This document shows positions 1-64,000 of a stretch of DNA of 64,000 nucleotides, in pieces. The stretch's first letter is position 1. Every line of letters begins with the position of its first letter. Source of the stretch: Flaccisagitta enflata. Lineage: Eukaryota > Chaetognatha > Sagittoidea > Aphragmophora. Location of the stretch: positions 35,774,001 to 35,838,000 of the forward strand of contig OZ231127.1 of the NCBI GenBank assembly GCA_965153355.1. The letters run 5' to 3'. Below the pieces are notes generated by a model. That model was given only the letters and a program-made list of their open reading frames with translations, was not told where the DNA came from and searched no databases. Position numbers and translations under genes: made by a program.

Positions 1-60
1 AGAAATTTGATTCCGATGAGACTAAAAAGTTTAAAAAATAGCGACAATCTTTTCTTTACC

Positions 61-218
61 TGCTCACTGAAAATTTTAAATTTGCATAAAAAATCCAAAA
101 ATCATTAAATTAAGAACATAGCGCCCTCAGTTTATGTCTTAGGAATCGCGCTATGTTCTTGTTTTGTTGATATTTAGATTTTCTATGCAAATTTAAAATT
201 TTCAATGAGCCATGGTAC
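61..218. mobile_element. Short foldback element
   Basis: Arms ACTGAAAATTTTAAATTTGC...AAGAACATAGCG and CGCTATGTTCTTG...GCAAATTTAAAATTTTCA are near-perfect inverses around a small loop. No coding capacity. Confidence 0.6.
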
Positions 219-1897
219 ATTGACAAAATAAGTTTTTTGTTGTATTTCACATACTTTTCCAGCTGTAAAATAAAGGATTGGAATTTAAAACTGGCATATG
301 CAAGTCAATTCATGCAAAATGTGGCTGTTGACAGTTTAATAGAAAACATAAAAACAAAAATTGTCATTAAATTTCATTTTATGAATTTCATGACTTATCT
401 AGCTCGGGTAGCAAATTCTTTGGTAATTTTCAGTGCGTCATATGCTAACACTTTTACAATTCATAAACAATACATGTAAAGCGAAACGAAAGATTATTGA
501 TTGCAAACGGGCATCACTGACTATCTCGATATTCTGTCGCAGTTTTCAAAGCACATTAGCTCAATTATAACTGATGAGAAATAAAGCATTGTAAGACAGT
601 ACAAAATCTCATTATTGACCACTTTATCACTAATTCTACAACATATGATTTTTTTTTGATGGGGCGATAAAAAAGTGTTGGTGGAAGTGTAACATAATAT
701 TTCTGATATCTAAGAGTATTTCTTTTATAAGACACACACGATAAAAGAAGACAAAAAAAGATGAAATTAGCTTCTCAGTGTAGGTAAGGAATTAAATTGT
801 GAAAAAGATTAGTGAGATTTTAACAAATGTCATGACCTGTGGTAAAAAAGTCGTCTTGTAGGGAGAGGCAGAGACAAATAAAGCGAGAAATCAAATGGCC
901 TACGAAATATGTTAAAGAAATGCCAAAAACGTTTAGAAATTTTCAAATTGCAAAACTTAACAAGAGCACCATGTTTTTGTAAGCCTTGTTGTTTTCTATT
1001 TTTTTTTTTTTTTTTTTTTGGTTTGTTATCTTTTTTTTTCGGCATTGACTTTACAGGATACCGATGTATTCATGACAAAAGGAATTCCCATGGTATAGTA
1101 AGGCTGTTACATATATTGAAAAGAAGGCACCGAGTAAAACAGGGAAAATATCAAGTTATCTAATATTTATTCTATTTTAAGATGCAAAATTATGACACAC
1201 CACATTGTAGTTTGAAATGGCAAGTTAATTGCAAGGTGATGATCTTGGTTAATCTTTCTATATTAAGAACACGGCATTTTAAATCTTCATAATGTTTGTG
1301 GTTTCAAAACTGTTTTGTATCATTTAGGATTGGAAATAGGAAATCATATGTCCAAGGTGTCATCGGGTAAGGAACAATCCTAGGTTTTAGTCATCTCAAT
1401 TATACTAGTGCATGGATGGAAGTACAGTTGTAAATCATGGGTGAAACTGGGAAATTCGCGTACTCTATTCAGTTCTGATAAACATGGACACAAACGCAAA
1501 AAGTCAAAATACTTGAGAAAATTTTGATATTTAAAAATCCAGTTTTTCAAATTTGAATGATGTGGATGAAATTGAAAAGGATAAAAAAAACTCATGGTAA
1601 ATAACTACTTTTACCACTAATATGAATGGGAATGATGTAAATATATACGAGGAGGTTGCATTTAGTATTTCTTTGATTCTTTCCTAAATGAAATAGAAAT
1701 GTGCACCACCCTAAGGGGAGGGGGAGGGTAGGTAATGTAGACGCGATCCAGGATTTTATCGATGGGATCATAAGATTGATCTGAATGTAAGTGATAGGGA
1801 TATGCAATGAGCGGAGATGATGATTTGGGTTCAATGTCAAAGATGCCAAATGGAAAAAATAAAACAAGAACGGGAAGAAAACTTGGTTGAATACTTA
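219..1897. other. AT-rich stretch without recognisable gene
   Basis: Short open frames only, none with family likeness or convincing splice borders. Includes an A/T run near 1000-1040. Confidence 0.6.
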
Positions 1898-2653
1898 CAC
1901 CGCTTTCAGATCGAAATGTCGCGAAAAGAAGATATATTACTCCTAAAATACTTAAGACAACTATTTGATTCTTTTTTCCTGTGGTAGATAATTTGATTAA
2001 GTTTTGTTACAAAAAAAGAATTAAAGCCCCAGTGTTGATATATTTGCTCTAAATTTCATGACAAAAATTAGTCAATTTCAGCCAAAAATGGCCTTTTTTC
2101 ATGGAAAAAATGAGGTTAAATAGCAGCAGTGCTTCTTTTTTTTCAACAAGAGTGGTCCTACAGTGTTGGTTATGAGGAATTAATGAAGTTTTGTTTGAAA
2201 TTCTAAAAGATTTGACTTATGTGATGCAGTAATGATTGATTTTGACCCCAAAACACCGCAAAAACCTCAAGATTTGGGAAAATTTTGAAAAAATTGTCTG
2301 CAAATTGTTCAAAATTGATATCAGTGAGAACAATTTTTCCTTACAACATAATCTAAATTAAATTCTCTTGAATTCTAGACCAATCTCAGCAATTCAGCTC
2401 AATTTGTGTAGAAATGACAACTATGAAATAAAGTAAAGAAAAAGCTGTTGGGAAAAAAATCCTTCAATGTGAAACATGCAATATTCATTTATTGCAAGTA
2501 GGAGGCTTGAATTTTTCAGTTGGTGGGATTTTCTTTGCTTGTTGTAAAATTTAATCAAATTATCTACTTGGGAAAAAAAGAAAAAACTTATTACTATGAA
2601 TAGTTTTGGAGTAATATATCTTCTTTTCGCGACATTTCGATCTGAAAGCGGTG
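1898..2653. mobile_element. TA-flanked inverted-repeat element
   Basis: Inverted ends of about 47 bp, beginning CACCGCTTTCAGATCGAAAT and ending ATTTCGATCTGAAAGCGGTG, with TA at 1896-1897 and 2654-2655. No open frame; non-autonomous mariner-like. Confidence 0.75.
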
Positions 2654-2737
2654 TAGCAATTCATCTTATTGTAATATGGCAAGCTCCGAAATACACCTCC
2701 AGCACGTCTCAACAAAACTTTCCGGTAATGTGTACTA

Positions 2738-3325
2738 CAGGGTGTATCATGCCAAATTAGATATAAGAAAACGATGGCATTCTGCTTCTAAAAGTGCAAA
2801 AATTATTTTGTAAAAAGATTCAAAGAGCACATGAGCTCCGGTTTTTTGTGTAAAAATTTCATGGGTCTGGGTTAAATATTTTAGTCACAATATCAATTTG
2901 AAATAAATTGAGCATTTAGAGGAGAAGTACTTTGAACATGATTTTGATTCTGAAAGTTTTTTTTTAATTGCTCTCATTTCTAAACGACTTAAGTTACAGA
3001 TGCCAGATTGGTCCCAAATTAAAGCTTATCAAATTTTCTTTAATTTGAGACCAATCTGGCAAATGTGGATCAAGCCGTTTAGAAATGAGAGCAATTTAAA
3101 GAAAAGCTTTCAGCATCACAATCATATCCAAAAAGCTTCTCCTCTAAATGCTCAGTTCACTTCAAATTAATGTTGTGGCTAGAATATTTGACCCAGACTC
3201 ATAGAATTTTTACACAAAAAACCGGAGCTTGTATGCTCTTTGAATCTTTTTTCAGAATTATTTTTGCACTTTTAGAAGCAGAATGCCATCGTTTTCTTAT
3301 ATCTAATTTGGCATGATACACCCTG
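2738..3325. mobile_element. Fully palindromic TA-flanked element
   Basis: CAGGGTGTATCATGCCAAAT at the left and its inverse at the right, TA at 2736-2737 and 3326-3327. The two halves pair along nearly the whole 588 bp. The centre contains CTCATTTCTAAACGAC, a motif shared with other elements in the window. Confidence 0.8.
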
Positions 3326-3596
3326 TATAACACTACCATTGTACCAAGTACCATTGCCATTAGAAATTTTGGACATATAGCAATGTTATCTGACTTTTAA
3401 TTACAGCAACAATATGACTAGAATGAACATTGGAGCATCTTTTTTTGTTATCATTAGTAGTTTATCTGATTAGTCGTCCACCACAACTTTATTTGAATTT
3501 GAAAATATTTTATTAGAATACAATCACGACGAGGTTACACAGGATGAAGGCGGGATAAAGACAGACTCAGAGACGTCTTGAAAATTCTTGATATGT

Positions 3597-3775
3597 AAAA
3601 AAGGCCGGATACACGGCTACCCAAGTCGCGTGTGGGTGGGCGGGAGCAGCAATAAAAAGGCTAACCATGCAAATGGGCAGGAGCAGTAACGCAAAATATG
3701 CCCCTAAATGCTCGTAAAAGCTAAGCGGTACTGACGGACCGACCGACATACAATTGGACCAACCAATGGACAAAG
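3597..3775 (-). repeat. Hairpin-ended repeat, type A, decayed
   Basis: AAGGCCGGATACACGGCTAC, then AGTCGCGTGTGGGTGGGC; the terminal hairpin itself has decayed into GGACCAACCAATGG. Confidence 0.6.
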
Positions 3776-3962
3776 CTGGTCATTGAGTCATGGTTATGAA
3801 AATTTGTTGTAGATCATTCATCCCCTGATGATACACTTACGCTCGAGACTAACTAATGCAGCCATGATGATATGAGTATTAAAGGATGATAAATAATTTG
3901 ATAATGAAACCGTTCTTCTCCCCCCCCCCCTTAAAGAAAGTGTCCACCTCGACAACTGGTGG

Positions 3963-4480
3963 AGTTGGGTGCTTCGCATAGCAAAAGTTGGTTATTTCTT
4001 TTCGCCCTCTTTACCTAATGTGGAGTGACCAATTTTAGGACCCTTACCATTTTTGTTTTATCAAAAATCGTTTATCTTCCGTTTTTTAAAAAATTGCTTT
4101 TGAGGACCTAATTTGCATAATGCAGTGGGATAAAACGATATGCTGACATTGTTTGAATCAGCTTTCATAATTTTCTACTCTTCATAGAATTGCAATTCTG
4201 CCTCTTCATTTGCTCTTTCATAACTTATGTTCTGATATTTTAATTATTTTTACATACATCATGATTTTTTAAAACAAATAATTGTCCTTTTTGTAACAAA
4301 ACTACACCGGATTTTGCTGAATTCTGGGAAATTAGTGAAAACTTTAAGGCTAAAACAAAAACGGAAGATGAAGGAATTTTGAAAAAAGGAAAATGGTCAT
4401 CTTCATGATTTTTGATCCTCCACATAACCTAAGTAGGGTGAAGGGATACTCCCAACTTTTGCTATGTGAAGCACCCAACT
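3963..4480. mobile_element. Inverted-repeat element
   Basis: Arms AGTTGGGTGCTTCGCATAGC and GCTATGTGAAGCACCCAACT; CAACTGGTGG is present at both outer borders, suggesting a target duplication. Lies just downstream of the SGSM stop. Confidence 0.55.
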
Positions 4481-4614
4481 GGTGGAGCGAACACATAAAT
4501 TGAAAAATAAAAACAAAAATAGTTGACGTGTATTAGACATGTGTCAATACGAAGTTAACAAAGTAGAATTTGAATACTGTAAAGTTACGAAAATTGGAAA
4601 GAAAAAAATGGACA

Positions 4615-61356
<56,742 letters not shown>

Positions 61357-61406
61357 CTGTAAAACAAGGAAATGAATCAATAAATAAATAAATGAATGAA
61401 TGGATT

Positions 61407-61439
<33 letters not shown>

Positions 61440-61480
61440 GAACAACGGATCAAACGGATGGATGAATGATGATAATAATA

Positions 61481-61482
<2 letters not shown>

Positions 61483-61547
<65 letters not shown>

Positions 61548-61558
61548 TGATGATGATC

Positions 61559-61598
<40 letters not shown>

Positions 61599-61599
61599 C
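61483..61599. repeat. Block array (GAG/GAC)n, (GAC)n, (GAT)n
   Basis: Three blocks differing at the third base of the unit. Confidence 0.95.
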
Positions 61600-61636
61600 G
61601 GTCGATATCTTCGGGTTCTACTCATCTCATGAAAGA
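61560..61636. repeat. Left copy of duplicated flank of the non-LTR insert
   Basis: A GAT array followed by GACGGTCGATATCTTCG and GTTCTACTCATCTCATGAAA. The same string recurs at about 62190-62305 with two mismatches. Confidence 0.6.
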
Positions 61637-61641
61637 TAGTC

Positions 61642-62170
61642 ATGGAACGGATGAGCAAGTTGGACAGATGGGAAAAGAGCAACGGTCACCATTGGACAGG
61701 AGGAAGAATGGAAAGAAATGAGTTGAAAAGGACGACGACGGATTTCCTCTGTAGTGAATGCGGGAAGAGTTGCAAATCAAAGGGAGGTTTAGTAATACAC
61801 AGAAGAAGAATGCATGAAATATCAGAGAAGAAGAAAATTTTTGAGTGTAAGGCCTGTCAAGAGAATTTCCAGCAAGAGGCGAATTTGCTCAACCACATGA
61901 AAGTATGTGGGGGAGTAAGCGCAAGCAGAAGCGACAGAAGATTTTGCGCTTGCGGCAGAGAGTTTGCCAAATCCTACATCGCAAGACACAAGAAGAATGT
62001 CTGAGGGCGCTGGCAGCAGAAGAGGAAGGGGAGAAAAGACTGCCACGTGTCTATAAGAGTGTAAGGAAAGTGTGCGACTGTGGTGTGGAGATGGCAAAAA
62101 CAAACTTCGCAAGACATAAACGAGAAGCCTGCCCGAATCGGTGAAGCGTGTCCCTACGGGGACGAGGTGC
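61642..62170 (+). mobile_element. 5'-truncated non-LTR retrotransposon tail encoding zinc fingers
   Basis: The open frame from 61642 has a C2H2 finger (FLCSECGKSCKSKGGLVIHR, then RRMH), a C2HC finger (FECKACQENF...HMKVC) and a short CxCG...H unit. After a frame change near 62000 a further CDCG...HKREAC unit follows and the frame stops at 62142. The CGKxCKSKGGLxxH type of finger is common at the C-terminus of invertebrate non-LTR reverse transcriptases. The copy ends in TGAGTGAGTGAGTGA and a TGA array, as RTE/jockey-like elements often do. Reverse transcriptase itself is absent. It is antisense to SGSM, just upstream of its 61356 exon. Confidence 0.65.
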
Positions 62171-62187
62171 TTTAGTGAGTGAGTGAG

Positions 62188-62268
<81 letters not shown>

Positions 62269-62305
62269 CGGTCGATATCTTCGAGTTCTACTCATCACAT
62301 GAAAT
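62188..62305. repeat. Right copy of duplicated flank and TGA array
   Basis: (GAT/TGA)n from about 62188, then GACGGTCGATATCTTCG and GTTCTACTCATCACATGAAA. Together with 61560-61636 it brackets the zinc-finger insert like an unusually long target-site duplication. Confidence 0.6.
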
Positions 62306-62807
62306 AAACATCCATTGCTGCCATCAGTGCCGAAAGTAAACATTATTCACAAGAATCAGAAACCACCAAAAACATCTTTCAAGAGTCAAAAATCCGCCAA
62401 AAACATCCTTCACAAGTCTAAAACCAGAGGCCTCGTTGAATCATAAATGCGCGTGTCTATGCATAGTGCCACGCGTGAATTTTCAATGCAGACGTGATCT
62501 TTTATGCTTCACTTTTTTCTCCTTTCCCCCCGGTTGTGTTCTTTTTTCAACATGGCACTGTGGACTATGCACTATCCACTTATTCCGACGATGGACTACG
62601 TCATGTCCCAGTGATGGTAAATTAAGATTGGTAAGAATTATGACCCAAAAGCAAATTTCAAAATGGCTATTTTTGTCATTTTTACAAGAACAAGATTGGA
62701 GTTATCATGTAAATATTATCACGTCAAAGTTGACCAATTCTCTGTTGAAGGTGTGACAATTTTTTTCCTAGAAGCTAGTGGCAGTGCTGCGGCATGGCTC
62801 CGGCTCC

Positions 62808-63131
<324 letters not shown>

Positions 63132-63886
63132 CAAGTTCTTCGACAACCAGGTGACCCGTTGAAGATGGACCAACCCAGTCTGTCATGCACGCGTCATAAA
63201 TGGTCTTAGATGGTGTGTGCCAACTGCATGGGAAGTTGGTTTTAAGAACTTGCCAAAAGTCTATCCAAGACATACCGAGTCATGAAGCTGGTTTTGAAGG
63301 CAAGAGAGAATCTTTACAAGAACAAGATTCCACTTATCATGTTAACCTTATCATGTCCAAGTTATTGCAGGTGGGACAAACTTTTCCCAACAGGACTTTT
63401 CCTAAGAAGACAAACTTTTCCCAAGAAGACTTTTCCTAAGAAGATGAGGTACAACTTCAGAAAAAGATGCGACAAAAAACCCGTGCCGCTTACATCGTGA
63501 CACTTACATCGTGGCAATTTCGTTGACAAAATCGAGAAATTTAAAAGTGTGCAAATTCAGCCGAGACTTTTAACTCTAAGACGAGTCACCCTCGCCGTTT
63601 ATTGATTTTTGTGGTTACACCAAGCCGTTTTATCGGAATAACAATCAAGGACTAAAGAGGGGTAACCTCCTTTTTGTATAGAGCAATGCGCGAGGGGGCC
63701 TTTCTAGCGATGCAATGGTGGAAAAGAAGGCATTTATTCGTTCATTCATTCGTTTATATCGACCCACTTCTGCCTCATCAAAAACCAGATATATTTTCTT
63801 CTCTTTTTCTGCCATTTTTGCAGTCAGAAAGACTCGTGCGAAAAACATCACGTCCTAGATTCAGGCAACCCGCATTTCTGTCATCC

Positions 63887-63890
<4 letters not shown>

Positions 63891-63974
<84 letters not shown>

Positions 63975-64000
63975 CTCTGTCTCCCTCTTTCTCTCTCTCT
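63891..64000. repeat. (CT)n array running to the window edge
   Basis: At least 40 units before variants at the end. Confidence 0.95.

Noticed and set aside
63645-63851. Minus-strand 68-codon frame beginning MAEKEKKIYLVFDEAEV
   Set aside because: Runs through an AATG microsatellite, no splice partner or homologue recognised.

Overview
This is a window of an animal nuclear genome. There are no bacterial-type operons. Coding sequence is split into short exons with GT-AG borders, introns run to tens of kilobases, and much of the window is simple-sequence DNA and small non-autonomous transposons. The protein families, tRNA-derived repeat modules, Tc1/mariner-, hAT- and pogo-like elements and non-LTR fragments suit an invertebrate metazoan; I cannot name the species.

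Two genes can be assembled exon by exon, both on the minus strand. The first is an SGSM1/2-type RabGAP (small G protein signalling modulator). Seven 3' exons lie at 61356-61263, 56863-56776, 55673-55560, 13071-12976, 7318-7178, 6630-6471 and 4959-4615. All phases match and the stop codon is at 4615. The 5' part of the gene (RUN domain region) was not found and probably lies beyond 64000. The second is a serine beta-lactamase-domain protein (LACTB superfamily, 'beta-lactamase domain-containing protein 2' type). Twelve exons run from an ATG at 44813 to a stop at 17100. The second gene lies wholly inside the 42.5-kb SGSM intron (13072-55559), on the same strand. That intron separates the two catalytic fingers of the TBC domain. 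One beta-lactamase exon, which should carry the SxxK serine motif, was not located.

Layout. 1-4600: downstream of SGSM, filled with palindromic TA-flanked elements. 4615-13071: SGSM TBC exons, with a dead Tc1/mariner copy in the last intron and a non-LTR fragment, foldback elements and several plus-strand open segments that look like exons of a nested gene in the 5.7-kb intron. 13-17 kb: hairpin-ended repeats. 17-45 kb: beta-lactamase-like gene, its introns packed with microsatellites and elements. 45-55 kb: hAT-like and minisatellite-bearing elements. 55-61 kb: SGSM exons. 61-64 kb: a non-LTR tail encoding zinc fingers, and microsatellites.

The most striking repeat is a family with more than 20 copies of about 110-390 bp. 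One end is a perfect hairpin (AGTCGCG...CGCGACT or a variant) and the same arm recurs inverted near the other end. Different subfamilies carry different arm sequences, but the two positions change together, so pairing is kept. The layout resembles Helentron-associated elements (DINE-1/pearl type).
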